The notes beneath the pieces are model-generated. The model was not told the origin of the DNA, did no database searches, and worked only from the letters and a program-made list of their open reading frames with translations. A stretch of DNA of 50,221 nt, from contig JAJPHS010000027.1 of NCBI GenBank assembly GCA_021325175.1, positions 1-50,221 on the forward strand, read 5' to 3'. The position numbers were made by a program, and so were the translations under genes. Numbering within the stretch: position 1 is the first letter of the stretch; each line of letters starts with the position of its first letter. Origin of the DNA: Terriglobia bacterium (GTDB lineage: Bacteria > Acidobacteriota > Terriglobia > Bryobacterales > Bryobacteraceae). Of this stretch, positions 42,270-50,221 are shown one piece after another.

Positions 42270-43730
42270 TCAGCGCGGCTTGGGATCCCAGAAGACGCGG
42301 CAATCGCCGACCCCGGCTTTGTTTTTGAACAGCGGAGCGAGGTTGTCCTCGACGAACCATCCCTCATCCTCGCAATATTCGACGGCGTAGTATTGGCCTG
42401 TTTCGACGCGGCGTTGAAGGTCCGCGCGGGAGATCACGTGCAGCAGTGCGGCCTGTTCGGGCGGAAGAGCCAGCTTGTGCGAATCACGGCTCGCCAGAAC
42501 CGGGTCGGGAAGGCGATGGAGAAGAAAGAAAATGGCCTCATCGGCCAGCAGCGGGCGATCCGGCGGGACGACTTGCTTTACCTTGGCGGCGGTGGCCTCA
42601 AGGTCGCGCCACTGGAGGTCGTCGCGGATGTCGTATAGATTTTTGCCGGTGTCGAGGATCGCGATCGCGCAGACGAGGGCGACCGGCAGCCACGGCCGAT
42701 CGGGCGACCACAGCCGCGCGCCGGCGTGGTAAATTCCCGCGGCGGCGAGATAGGCCAGAAACGGCGTCGTGAACAGATAGTAGCGGGCAAAGGTCGGATG
42801 CGCGCTGGAGATGTGCGCGGCCAGAGCCAGCGTCAGCAAAGCGCAGAGATAAAATTCCCGCTTGCGCTCGCGCTCCCATTCCGCGCGGAACCAGACGAAG
42901 AGCACGCCTCCGAGGGCCAGCAAAACGAGCAGCAGGGCCTGCGGAAAATCGATGAGGCCGGCCATGGTCTCAAGATCGTGGCGGATGGCGCCTTCCCATT
43001 GAACCTGGCGATAGTACAGGTGATATTGAACGATGCAGAACCACGTCTGGCGCGGCGCCTGAGCATAGAGCCGCAGGATGGGAAGAATCGCGAGAACGCC
43101 TCCGGCGGCGAAGGCGGCGAATTTCCACCAGCGGCTTCCGGCGCGATTGCAGAACATAATCCACAGCAGCAGGACCGGCGCGACGGGCGCGGTGAGCAGC
43201 GATCCTCCGGCGGCCAGTCCGGCGGCGAATCCGGCGGCGAAGGACGCGAAAACGCGGGGGCGCTCGACCGCGGAGGCCGCGAAGGAAAACGCGGCGACAA
43301 TCCAGAGCAGGCAGAATCCGTAGGCTTGGGAAAGCGGTCCAAATTCGACCACCGCCAGATTGGTGGCGACCAGCACGGAGCAGAAGATCGCGGCGGGCAG
43401 TCGCCAGGCGGCGGCCGGGAATCGGCGCAATGCGAACCAGCCGATAAGGAGGGCGGCAAGCGAGACTTCGAGGGCGGCGACGGCGTGCGTGGTCCGCCAG
43501 CTTTCCGCTGCGACACGCATCCAGAACGCGTTCCAATACGCGTTGAGAGGGGTCTGCGGGAACATGAAATCGATGTACGGCCGCCGTCCCGCCTTGATCA
43601 ATTGCGCGGCGAGGGAATGAAATCCTTCATCCCAGGCGAAGGCGAACGTCTGCGAATACGCGAGCAGGCCGGCGGCGAGGAGCGCGCAAACGCCCCATAG
43701 CGGCAACGCGCGCGGCTTTGGTTCCATCAT
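42270..43730 (-). CDS. GT-C membrane glycosyltransferase
   Basis: 486 residues, two adjacent ATGs at the start. About ten helices; the first loop carries FAWDEGFHSLAAQLIKAGRRPYIDFMFPQTPL, with the acidic pair and the Pro-Gln-Thr-Pro pattern of GT39/GT87-like enzymes. A soluble periplasmic tail (about 395-486) contains Cys residues (VEYCEDEG, GDCRVFWD). The start is 4 bases after the cytochrome stop, so it belongs to the respiratory operon by position, an odd pairing. Its stop abuts the VWFA stop directly. Confidence 0.82.
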   Translation of the reverse strand: MMEPKPRALPLWGVCALLAAGLLAYSQTFAFAWDEGFHSLAAQLIKAGRRPYIDFMFPQTPLNAYWNAFWMRVAAESWRTTHAVAALEVSLAALLIGWFALRRFPAAAWRLPAAIFCSVLVATNLAVVEFGPLSQAYGFCLLWIVAAFSFAASAVERPRVFASFAAGFAAGLAAGGSLLTAPVAPVLLLWIMFCNRAGSRWWKFAAFAAGGVLAILPILRLYAQAPRQTWFCIVQYHLYYRQVQWEGAIRHDLETMAGLIDFPQALLLVLLALGGVLFVWFRAEWERERKREFYLCALLTLALAAHISSAHPTFARYYLFTTPFLAYLAAAGIYHAGARLWSPDRPWLPVALVCAIAILDTGKNLYDIRDDLQWRDLEATAAKVKQVVPPDRPLLADEAIFFLLHRLPDPVLASRDSHKLALPPEQAALLHVISRADLQRRVETGQYYAVEYCEDEGWFVEDNLAPLFKNKAGVGDCRVFWDPKPR

Positions 43731-43734
43731 CGAA

Positions 43735-45342
43735 CTACTTGGGAATCTGCATCAGATAACCCGTGATGGCGTCCAGATCGCGAGGATTAAATTTAAATGG
43801 CGGCATGGTCGAGCCGGGGGAGTATTTGGCCGGATCGGCGAAATGATCCTTCACCCAGTCCCGCGCGCGGCGATCGGCGAGTCCATTGAGCGCCGGGCCA
43901 ACGTTATTGCCGCTTCCATTGAGCACGTGGCACATGGCGCAGTGATTGGCGTCATAGACCATCGCGCCGTCCACGGCCGGCTGCGGCGCGTTCTTCCAGG
44001 CTTCGATGTCGTTGTCGCCGCGGCGGGTGACGAACGTGGCCAGGGTTTTGAGTTGCGTGGCGTTCAATTGAGCAGGCGGCGCTCCGGGCGCGGGCTGGCG
44101 GAAATGGTGGATCAGCCAATCGACGGGCTTTTGCGAGGGCGCGGCGGTGAGATCCGGCGCCGATCCGGATTTTCCGAGCAGGTGGCAGCCGCCGCAATTT
44201 TCTTTGCGAAAATAGCCGATGGCGGCGAGATTTTCCGGCGGGATCTGGCGCCAGGCCGCGATGTGTTCGAGTCCCGCGTTCTCCGATTCTGTGGAGGGCG
44301 GCGTGGTGGCGATGGCGCGCGCGGTCAGGCCGGCCCAACCGAGGGCGCCGAGCGCCACCAACGAAATCGCGCCGGTTCGCTGCCGGACTCGAATCATCTT
44401 GCCGCGGTCGATGAAGGGCACCAGGAACAACGCCAGCACCGCAAGCGTGGGCAGCACAATGCTGCCGACAATTTCGAGCGGTCCTTCAAACAGCTTAAGG
44501 ATTTGAAAGAGAAATAAGAAATACCATTCCGGACGCGGGATGAAGCTGGTGTCGGTGGGATCGGCCGTGCGTCCCAGCGGTACCTTCACTGCGACGGCCA
44601 TGGTGACCAACACCGCGAACCACAGAAACGTCGCGACGGTGTCTTTCAGGACCTGTTCGGGATAAAACTTTTTTTTCGGCTTGAAATCGCCGGCCGAGGG
44701 CGCCACGCCGTGGCGGCGCACCAGGATGAGGTGAATCGCCAACAGCAGGACCGTCAGGACCGGCAGCAGCAGCACATGCACGGCGTAAAATCGGGCGAAC
44801 GTCACCACGCCGATCGCGCCGCCGTCGCTGCCGAGCAGGCGCAAGATATAAGGACCGGCCAGCGGCGCCTGGGAGGCGATCTGCGTCGTCACCACCGTAC
44901 CCCAATAAGCGCGGTTGTCCCACGGCAGCAGATATCCGGTGAGCCCGTAGGCCAGCGTGAACAGCAAAAGCACGCACCCGACCAGCCAGGTCGCCTCACG
45001 CGGCTTTTTGTAGGCGCCCCACAGAAAAACCTGCGTCATGTGCAGGACCACGACAATGATCATCAGGCTTGCGCCCCAATGATGAAGACCGCGGATCAGC
45101 GAGCCGGCGGTGAGCTGGGTCACGATGTAGCGCAGGCTGTCGTAAGCGTCGCCGGGCGTGGGCGCGTAGTTGAACGCCAGCAGGATTCCGGTGAAGAACT
45201 GGGTCAGAAACGCGAACAGCGCCACGCTGCCCAGCACCTGGTGCCATCCCGAGGAATCCGGAATGTCTTCGTACAGGAAGTGGTGAATCGCGCTGACGGC
45301 GCCGGTACGATTTTCCAGCCATTCGAGAGCATTGCGAAACAT
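43735..45342 (-). CDS. Cytochrome b fused to two cytochrome c domains (quinol:cytochrome c reductase)
   Basis: 535 residues. Residues 30-220 are cytochrome b6-like with heme ligands His87, His101, His189 and His204; the 14/15-residue spacing is that of the b6 type. Residues 225-340 contain the subunit-IV part with the quinol-site motif PEWY (271-274). After a helix, about 355-535 hold two c-type heme sites, ENCGGCHLLG (383-387) and NHCAMCHVLN (468-472). STMPPFKF supplies the Met ligand of the second. Separate petB, petD and cytochrome c subunits are thus joined in one chain. It follows the Rieske gene by 4 bases. Menaquinol or ubiquinol use cannot be told from sequence. Confidence 0.92.
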   Translation of the reverse strand: MFRNALEWLENRTGAVSAIHHFLYEDIPDSSGWHQVLGSVALFAFLTQFFTGILLAFNYAPTPGDAYDSLRYIVTQLTAGSLIRGLHHWGASLMIIVVVLHMTQVFLWGAYKKPREATWLVGCVLLLFTLAYGLTGYLLPWDNRAYWGTVVTTQIASQAPLAGPYILRLLGSDGGAIGVVTFARFYAVHVLLLPVLTVLLLAIHLILVRRHGVAPSAGDFKPKKKFYPEQVLKDTVATFLWFAVLVTMAVAVKVPLGRTADPTDTSFIPRPEWYFLFLFQILKLFEGPLEIVGSIVLPTLAVLALFLVPFIDRGKMIRVRQRTGAISLVALGALGWAGLTARAIATTPPSTESENAGLEHIAAWRQIPPENLAAIGYFRKENCGGCHLLGKSGSAPDLTAAPSQKPVDWLIHHFRQPAPGAPPAQLNATQLKTLATFVTRRGDNDIEAWKNAPQPAVDGAMVYDANHCAMCHVLNGSGNNVGPALNGLADRRARDWVKDHFADPAKYSPGSTMPPFKFNPRDLDAITGYLMQIPK

Positions 45343-45346
45343 AGGT

Positions 45347-45832
45347 TCAGGATTTTTGAATCGTGGGCGAGATCAGGAGCTTGCCGTTATCGACGCGGGT
45401 CAGATAACGGTCGAGCGGGCGCGGCGCCGGGCCGGCGAGCACTTTGCCGTCTATCGAAAAGATCGAGGCATGACACGGGCAGACGAACTGTTTCGCCTGA
45501 TCGTCCCAATGATAAGCGCAGCCCAGATGCGTGCAGGAGGGTGAATAGGCGACGACGTTTTGCGGGTCCATTTTGACCACCCAGGCCGTCGCTTTCTCAT
45601 TCAGGACGCGCCAGCCGTCGACGCGCGAACGAAGAAAGACGACCTCCCGCGGCTCTCCGGCTGCAAGCGTATTCACGTCCGCCGCATCCACCCAGTCCGG
45701 CGACTTGCCGGCTTTCGGCTTGCTTAGAAGATAGGCTACGGCGGGAACGGCCAGCGCAAGTCCCATCAACCCGCTAAGAGCGTTGATCAATAAAGAATAA
45801 AACCCTCTGCGCGAGGTATCTTGATTATCCAT
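45347..45832 (-). CDS. Rieske iron-sulfur protein
   Basis: 161 residues from the ATG at 45832; an ATG at 45838 is the alternative. The N-terminus DTSRRGFYSLLINALSG carries a twin-Arg motif and a membrane anchor (about 12-36), so Tat export with an uncleaved anchor is likely. Cluster ligands are in CTHLGCAYHW and FVCPCHASIF, with two Cys and two His for the 2Fe-2S cluster and a Cys pair forming the family disulfide. It pairs with the fused cytochrome b/c chain to form a compact bc complex. A palindromic GTATAC 34 bases upstream is shared with the ZIP gene. Confidence 0.93.
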   Translation of the reverse strand: MDNQDTSRRGFYSLLINALSGLMGLALAVPAVAYLLSKPKAGKSPDWVDAADVNTLAAGEPREVVFLRSRVDGWRVLNEKATAWVVKMDPQNVVAYSPSCTHLGCAYHWDDQAKQFVCPCHASIFSIDGKVLAGPAPRPLDRYLTRVDNGKLLISPTIQKS

Positions 45833-45865
45833 AACCATCCATAGAAGACGCGATGATCCCTCATT

Positions 45866-45871
45866 GTATAC
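45866..45871. promoter_or_regulatory. Palindromic GTATAC between divergent Rieske and ZIP genes
   Basis: GTATAC within TTGTATACTTTG offers TATACT to the right and TATACA to the left, both near-consensus -10s. It lies 34 bases from the Rieske ATG and 11 bases from the ZIP GTG, whose leader would be only a few bases. No -35 is clear. Confidence 0.4.
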
Positions 45872-45882
45872 TTTGAAAGGCA

Positions 45883-46614
45883 GTGAAATCTCCAGCAATC
45901 TTGATCACCATTGCGGCGATTTGTAGCGTGGCGGCAGGTGTCTGGCTGAGTTCGGTTCATGCCATCGCCCGGCGGCTGGTTCCGTTCAGCGGCGGATTGC
46001 TGATGGGGGTCGCGCTGTTCTGGCTGCTTCCGGAAATTGCCGCCGAATTGACATGGCCAGGCGCTCTGGCGTGGACGCTGGGGGGCGCGGCCGGGCTCGC
46101 CCTGATCGATCGGTTCGTCTATCCTGTCTGTCCGGCGTGTTCGCATTCACATCAGCATGTGAAATGTGAGACGCGCCTGCACGGATTCGCGGTTCCATTG
46201 CTGATCGCGGCGTCGATTCACAGCGTGCTGGACGGCTGGATCGCGGCGTCGGCGCGCGATGTGGTGGTGATCGCTCCGGCGCTGGTAATGGCGATCGGCT
46301 TCCACAAAGCTCCCGAGGGATTTGCGCTCGGCGTGATCGCGCGAGCATCGCTCGCTTCGAGAGCGGCGGCCTTCGCCTGGTGCGCAGCGACGCAAGCGGG
46401 CGTTTTGGCCGGGGCGGCGATGCAAGCGACGATGGCGCCGCATCTGCCCGCTGGTTCGTTGTATAAACTGCTGGGGCTGGCCGCCGGAAGTTTCTTTTAT
46501 TTGGGCGGCCATGCGGTTGACGGAGAACTGCGGCGCAGCGGCCCGGCTCCGGCATTCTGGCCCGCGCTGACCGGTGTCGCCGGCTCGAGCGTGCTGCGTT
46601 TTTTCATTTCGTGA
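45883..46614 (+). CDS. ZIP-family metal transporter
   Basis: 243 residues from a GTG at 45883; AAAGG lies two bases upstream, too close for a good ribosome site. About seven or eight helices. Helix 4 has AASIHSVLDGWIAAS and helix 5 has FHKAPEGFALGV, the conserved His-x-x-x-Asp and His-Lys-x-Pro-Glu-Gly metal-transport signatures. A Cys/His-rich loop between (VCPACSHSHQHVKCETR) fits the variable metal-binding loop. Zn2+ or Fe2+ uptake is likely; the specific ion cannot be read from the sequence. It is divergent from the Rieske gene. Confidence 0.88.
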   Translation: MKSPAILITIAAICSVAAGVWLSSVHAIARRLVPFSGGLLMGVALFWLLPEIAAELTWPGALAWTLGGAAGLALIDRFVYPVCPACSHSHQHVKCETRLHGFAVPLLIAASIHSVLDGWIAASARDVVVIAPALVMAIGFHKAPEGFALGVIARASLASRAAAFAWCAATQAGVLAGAAMQATMAPHLPAGSLYKLLGLAAGSFFYLGGHAVDGELRRSGPAPAFWPALTGVAGSSVLRFFIS

Positions 46615-46625
46615 ATTCGTTCACG
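46610..46625 (+). terminator. TTCG-tetraloop hairpin overlapping the ZIP stop
   Basis: CGTGAA-TTCG-TTCACG is a perfect 6-bp stem with a stable TTCG loop, overlapping the TGA (46612-46614) and followed by TTT only. It is too short for a strong intrinsic terminator but may protect the 3' end. Confidence 0.3.
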
Positions 46626-46705
46626 TTTCACCGATTGGCGATTTCGTAGTTTAAATGTTTCAATAAAGAAGAAAGATCTCAGGAAAGTGCAGCAGGACTA
46701 GAACC

Positions 46706-48607
46706 TTGTGCGGAATTGCCGGATTCACTCATTCCAAGCTCAGGCCTGACCGGAGACGCATCGAACAGATCACGCGCGCGCTGATCCACCGTGGTCCGGA
46801 TCAGCAGGGCGTGTGGCAGTCGGCGCACGTGTCGCTGGGCGCGGTGCGGTTGAAAATCATCGATCTGGAGCAGGGGCATCAGCCGATGCAGAGCGAGGAC
46901 AGCGGCACGATCCTGGCGTTTAACGGCGAAATCTACAACCATCTCGAGGTCCGGCGCGAGTTGGAGCGCGCCGGGCACCGCTTTTTGACGCGCTGCGACA
47001 CGGAAACCGTTTTGCGCGCATTTCTTGAATGGGATCTGGACTGCTTCGCGCGGCTTCGCGGGATGTTCGCGGCGGCGTTCTGGACCGAAGCATCGCGGCG
47101 TCTGGTCTTAGCCCGCGACCGGATGGGCATCAAGCCTCTTTATTTTGCCGAGCGCAACGGGGAGATTTATTTCGGCTCCGAATTGAAGGCGATCCTGCTG
47201 CATCCCGAAATTGACCGCAGGCTCAGCCCTGCGGGCTTGGACCGGTATCTGTCGCTCAACTACATCCCCGGCCCGCAAACGATGGTGGAGGGGATTGAAA
47301 AGCTGCTGCCGGGACACTGGCTTGAATGGCGCGGAGGGCGCATCGCGTCGGATTCTTACTGGCGCCTGGAAATGCGGCCGGACCCGGCGATTGATCTGGA
47401 GTCGGCCAAAACGGAGCTCGATCATCTGCTTCGTTCGAGCGTTCGGGAGCACCTGATCGCCGACGTTCCGCTGGGCGTGTGGTCGAGCGGCGGGCTCGAT
47501 TCGACGACGATCCTGCACTACGCGGCCGAACAGTCGTCATCGCGCCTGAAGACGTTTTCCGTCTCCTTTCGCGGGCGAAGCTTTGACGAGACACGCTATT
47601 TCCGGCGGGTGGCCGAAGTCTATCACACCGATCACCACGAATTCGATCTGAATCCGGAAGGCGAATTGCGCGATGCGATCGAGCAGTTCGCCTATTATTC
47701 CGACGAGCCGAGCGCGGACGCGGGAGCGCTGCCGGTGTGGTTTCTTTCGAAGATGTGCCGCCGGGAGGTTACGGTCGCCTTATCTGGCGATGGCGCCGAC
47801 GAGCTGTTCGGGGGCTATAACACGTATCTGGCCGATCGCTACGCGCGCGCGCTGCGCGTTTTTCCGCGCGCGGTTCGCAGCGGAGCGGCGCGGCTGGCGC
47901 GCTTTCTTCCGGTCTCGGATGAAAAAATCGGCATCGATTACAAGATCACCCGGATGCTTGAAGGCTCGCTGCTCGATCCGGTGAACGCGCACCTGTTCTG
48001 GAATGGCACATTCGCGGGCGCGGAGAAAGCGCGGCTGTGTTCCATCGCCGGGGGAGCGCGGCCGCTGGCGGTTCCCAACGGAAATTGTGGTTATTTGAAC
48101 CGCTTTATCGCGCTCGATCAGCTTTATTATCTGCCGGACGACATCCTCAATAAATGCGATCGAATGAGCATGGCGCATTCCCTTGAGGTGCGCCCGCCGT
48201 TTCTGGATCATCGGCTGGTGGAGTTCGCCTCGCGCTTACCGGAAAATCTCAAGATTCGCGGAACGCGACTGAAATTCGTGCTGCGCGAGCTGATGAAAAA
48301 CCGGCTGCCGCGCCCGGTGATTCAAAGACGCAAGGAAGGCTTCGATATTCCGGCGCATCACTGGCTGAGGACGGCGCTGAAGCCGCTGCTGGTCGAGACT
48401 CTCACTCGCCGCAACGTCGAGGCGGGCGGGATTTTTTCCTGGACGGCGATCGACGAGATCCTGCGCGCGCATCTGGCGCGGCGCGCCAACGCGGGTTATC
48501 ACTTATGGGGTTTGCTGGTGCTGTTTCTGTGGATGAAGCACTGGCGCGTGGAGCCTCCGTTAACCGCCGCGCCGGAAGCCGCCGAATTTATTCCCGCCCG
48601 CATCTGA
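46706..48607 (+). CDS. asnB: Glutamine-hydrolysing asparagine synthetase
   Basis: 633 residues. The TTG start is fixed by the next codon: the catalytic Cys must follow the initiator in class II amidotransferases (M-CGIAGF). AGGA eight bases upstream is the ribosome site. The glutaminase domain (1-215) includes LIHRGPDQQG and LAFNGEIYNH. The synthetase domain has the PP-loop SSGGLDSTT and ALSGDGADELFGGYNTY. The C-terminus (SLEVRPPFLDHRLVEFA) is canonical. The enzyme makes Asn or, in surface-glycan clusters, may amidate sugars. It is followed after 3 bases by a glycosyltransferase, which favours a polysaccharide role here. Confidence 0.93.
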   Translation: MCGIAGFTHSKLRPDRRRIEQITRALIHRGPDQQGVWQSAHVSLGAVRLKIIDLEQGHQPMQSEDSGTILAFNGEIYNHLEVRRELERAGHRFLTRCDTETVLRAFLEWDLDCFARLRGMFAAAFWTEASRRLVLARDRMGIKPLYFAERNGEIYFGSELKAILLHPEIDRRLSPAGLDRYLSLNYIPGPQTMVEGIEKLLPGHWLEWRGGRIASDSYWRLEMRPDPAIDLESAKTELDHLLRSSVREHLIADVPLGVWSSGGLDSTTILHYAAEQSSSRLKTFSVSFRGRSFDETRYFRRVAEVYHTDHHEFDLNPEGELRDAIEQFAYYSDEPSADAGALPVWFLSKMCRREVTVALSGDGADELFGGYNTYLADRYARALRVFPRAVRSGAARLARFLPVSDEKIGIDYKITRMLEGSLLDPVNAHLFWNGTFAGAEKARLCSIAGGARPLAVPNGNCGYLNRFIALDQLYYLPDDILNKCDRMSMAHSLEVRPPFLDHRLVEFASRLPENLKIRGTRLKFVLRELMKNRLPRPVIQRRKEGFDIPAHHWLRTALKPLLVETLTRRNVEAGGIFSWTAIDEILRAHLARRANAGYHLWGLLVLFLWMKHWRVEPPLTAAPEAAEFIPARI

Positions 48608-48610
48608 AAA

Positions 48611-49681
48611 ATGCGCATCACCATCGACGCGACGTCCGCGTTGCTGCGCAGCGCCGGCGTTAAAAACTACGTCTATCACTGGGTGCGGCATCTGCGCCTC
48701 GCCGCCGGTTGTGGCGATGAAATCCGCGGCTATCCCTTTCTGAACGAACTGGGCCGGCTGGATCACGACGCCTCGACGCTTTCGAAATGGCAGACCATGC
48801 CGCGTCTGGCCGCGCTCTATCTGACGCGGGCGAGCTTCGCTCTCGATTGGGCAATCGCCGGCTCGGATGTTTTTCACGCCTCCAATCAAGTACGGCGCGC
48901 GCCGCGCAGAGCCCGGCTGACGGCGACGATCTATGATCTGACCACGCGTCTGATGCCGCAGTTTCACACCGCGGGAAATATCCGCGCCGAGCGGACGTTT
49001 ACCGAAAACATTCTGACGCGCGCCGCCGGCATGATCGCCATTTCGGAAAACACGCGGCAGGACGCGATCCGGCTGCTGGGATTGGAGCCGGAAAAAATCA
49101 CGACCATTTATCCCGGAATCAGCGAGCAATATTTCGGCGCCAGACCGAAGCCGCGCGAGCGGCCGTATCTGCTCTACGTCGGCACGATCGAGCCGAGAAA
49201 GAATCTTGAGACGCTTCTCGACGCCTGGCGCCTGGTGAAGCCGTCGATTCGCGGGGAATGCGATCTGGTGATCGCCGGTCCTGGCGGATGGGCGCCTACC
49301 TCGACGCTGGCGCGCGTGAAAGCTGAAACAAAATATCTCGGATATGTTCGGGAAGAGGAGTTGCCCGGATTGATCGCCGGCGCGGCGGCGTTTGTTTATC
49401 CCTCGCTTTACGAGGGCTTCGGTTTTCCTCCGGCGCAGGCGATGGCCGCCGGGACGCCGGTGATCACCTCGAATAATTCGTGCCTTCCCGAGGTGGCCGG
49501 CGGCGCGGCGCTGCTCACCGACGCGCGCAGCCCGGCCGAGATCGCCGCCGCGATCACGCGAGTGGTCGAATCGGATTCGCTGCGCGCGCGGCTTTCCGAG
49601 CTCGGACGGGCTCGGGCCGAGAGTTTCCGCTGGGAAAACTGCGCCGCGCAATCGCTCCAATTCTTCCGCCGGCTCAGTTAG
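48611..49681 (+). CDS. Family 4 glycosyltransferase
   Basis: 356 residues. The N-domain starts MRITIDATSALLRSAGVKNYV and contains VFHASNQVRRAPRRA. The C-domain holds LYVGTIEPRKNLETLLDAW, YLGYVREEELPGLIAGA and YPSLYEGFGFPPAQAMAAGTPVITSN with the E-x7-E donor motif. The pattern is the mannosyltransferase-like GT4 branch. It begins 3 bases after asnB and is probably cotranslated. The acceptor is unknown. The role is likely in a surface glycan, together with asnB. Confidence 0.92.
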   Translation: MRITIDATSALLRSAGVKNYVYHWVRHLRLAAGCGDEIRGYPFLNELGRLDHDASTLSKWQTMPRLAALYLTRASFALDWAIAGSDVFHASNQVRRAPRRARLTATIYDLTTRLMPQFHTAGNIRAERTFTENILTRAAGMIAISENTRQDAIRLLGLEPEKITTIYPGISEQYFGARPKPRERPYLLYVGTIEPRKNLETLLDAWRLVKPSIRGECDLVIAGPGGWAPTSTLARVKAETKYLGYVREEELPGLIAGAAAFVYPSLYEGFGFPPAQAMAAGTPVITSNNSCLPEVAGGAALLTDARSPAEIAAAITRVVESDSLRARLSELGRARAESFRWENCAAQSLQFFRRLS

Positions 49682-49749
49682 TTGAAGGTTGGTGGGATCA
49701 AGCCTGGCCGAGCAGCAGGGCGGCGGGCGTGCGCTCTTGCCGGATACGC

Positions 49750-50221
49750 TTAGTTACGGTTCCCTGGAGGCTCGGTGCGGCCGGCGAGCGGTTTTACCAC
49801 GTCTCCGCCGCATACGCCTACGCCGGTGTTCAGCAGCGCGTTCAGGAAGTTGTAGAGAACCGCGTACACCATCTGCTCCGTCACCGGCGCGCGATTCGGC
49901 AGGCGGAAGCTGGTCGGCAACTCCTTGTTGATCTGAAGACGAATGGCGTGCGGCAGAGCGCGTCCGGAACGATCGCGCTGGTTGGCGAGCTGGATCGGAG
50001 TTTGCAGCACCGTCCCGCTGGTTCCGTCCACGTAGAACTGGCAGCGCGAGAACCAGCCGAGATTGGCGGGGTCGGCCGCGTCGAACAGCAGCAGCGGCGC
50101 CTGGCGGCCTTGCGCGTTCAAATCGAGCAGGACGCGCCGGCTCTGATCTTCCAGGCGAAATTCAAATCCCGCCTGCCGCGCGATGTTTTCGATGAACTCG
50201 GTATCAAGCTCCAGAAGCAGC
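49750..50221 (-). CDS. 3' part of a gene of unknown function (cut by window edge)
   Basis: At least 156 residues, open from the window edge to the stop at 49750. No start is inside the window. The sequence begins LLLELDTEFIENIARQAGFEFRLEDQSRRVLLDL and includes FYVDGTSGTVLQTPIQLANQRDRSGRALPH. Near the end GVGVCGGDVVKP follows a helix FLNALLNTG. There is no membrane segment or motif I can assign. It converges with the GT4 gene 68 bases away. Confidence 0.6.
   Translation of the reverse strand, partial: LLLELDTEFIENIARQAGFEFRLEDQSRRVLLDLNAQGRQAPLLLFDAADPANLGWFSRCQFYVDGTSGTVLQTPIQLANQRDRSGRALPHAIRLQINKELPTSFRLPNRAPVTEQMVYAVLYNFLNALLNTGVGVCGGDVVKPLAGRTEPPGNRN

Noticed and set aside
42726-43700. 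324-codon rightward Gly/Glu-rich frame opposite the GT-C enzyme
   Set aside because: Low-complexity antisense frame; the opposite strand has clear membrane helices.
1-50221. tRNA, rRNA, transposase or phage genes
   Set aside because: None seen in gaps or by protein motif on either strand.

Overview
The window looks like a chromosomal segment from an acidobacterium, most likely a Solibacter/Bryobacter-type member of the Acidobacteriota. This is an inference from gene families, not a database result. The pointers are an 806-residue MacB/FtsX-type permease of the acidobacterial duplicated-permease (ADOP) kind, two VWFA-related secreted proteins of the type expanded in this phylum, an Oar-like outer-membrane receptor with an N-terminal carboxypeptidase-regulatory domain, and a secreted metalloprotease whose C-terminus resembles the Solibacter C-terminal domain. 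The DNA is GC-rich and densely coding, with many 1-4 bp gene overlaps and frequent GTG/TTG starts. I see no tRNA, rRNA, CRISPR array, insertion sequence or phage gene.

Layout. 1-1821: the N-terminus of a leftward secreted protein, then a TPR protein overlapped by a membrane-anchored YHS-type metal-site protein. 1880-4666: the most unusual locus. A leftward JmjC/cupin Fe(II)/2-oxoglutarate oxygenase has its own promoter. Divergent to it is an 85-residue secreted or leader-bearing peptide made of five SGPGPSVDGF decapeptides, closed by a strong terminator and followed by a seven-helix membrane protein. 4730-16594: the ADOP permease; a three-gene leftward operon of two related cysteine-containing secreted proteins and a VWFA protein; a lipoprotein; a matrixin-like protease with its partner; and a GT39-type membrane glycosyltransferase. 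17059-25576: housekeeping genes, namely a DksA/TraR zinc finger protein, the chain rpmI-rplT-zapB-like-zapA-pgeF, an ACMSD-type amidohydrolase, an MgtE-N/CBS protein lacking the channel, a LytS-like kinase coupled to a methyltransferase, ribA, and small proteins.

25761-36924: a surface-polysaccharide region. It holds two GT-C membrane enzymes, two large secreted proteins, a polysaccharide deacetylase, a GT4 glycosyltransferase, an O-antigen ligase/polymerase and an SDR enzyme. 37063-42269: the outer-membrane receptor and a VWFA partner. 42270-46614: a compact quinol:cytochrome c reductase (Rieske protein plus a cytochrome b fused to two cytochrome c domains), followed on the same strand by a GT-C enzyme and divergent from a ZIP metal transporter. 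46706-49681: a glutamine-dependent asparagine synthetase next to a GT4 glycosyltransferase. The right edge cuts a leftward gene of unknown function.

The candidate new system is the oxygenase plus decapeptide-array pair at 1880-3882. All nucleotide differences between the five repeats are synonymous, so the peptide sequence itself seems to be under selection. An oxygenase of the ribosomal-oxygenase/FIH superfamily, which modifies protein side chains, sits divergently beside it. Secondary observations are a 16-bp-core intergenic element shared by the peptide and dksA-like upstream regions, and several divergent gene pairs that share a single palindromic -10-like sequence.
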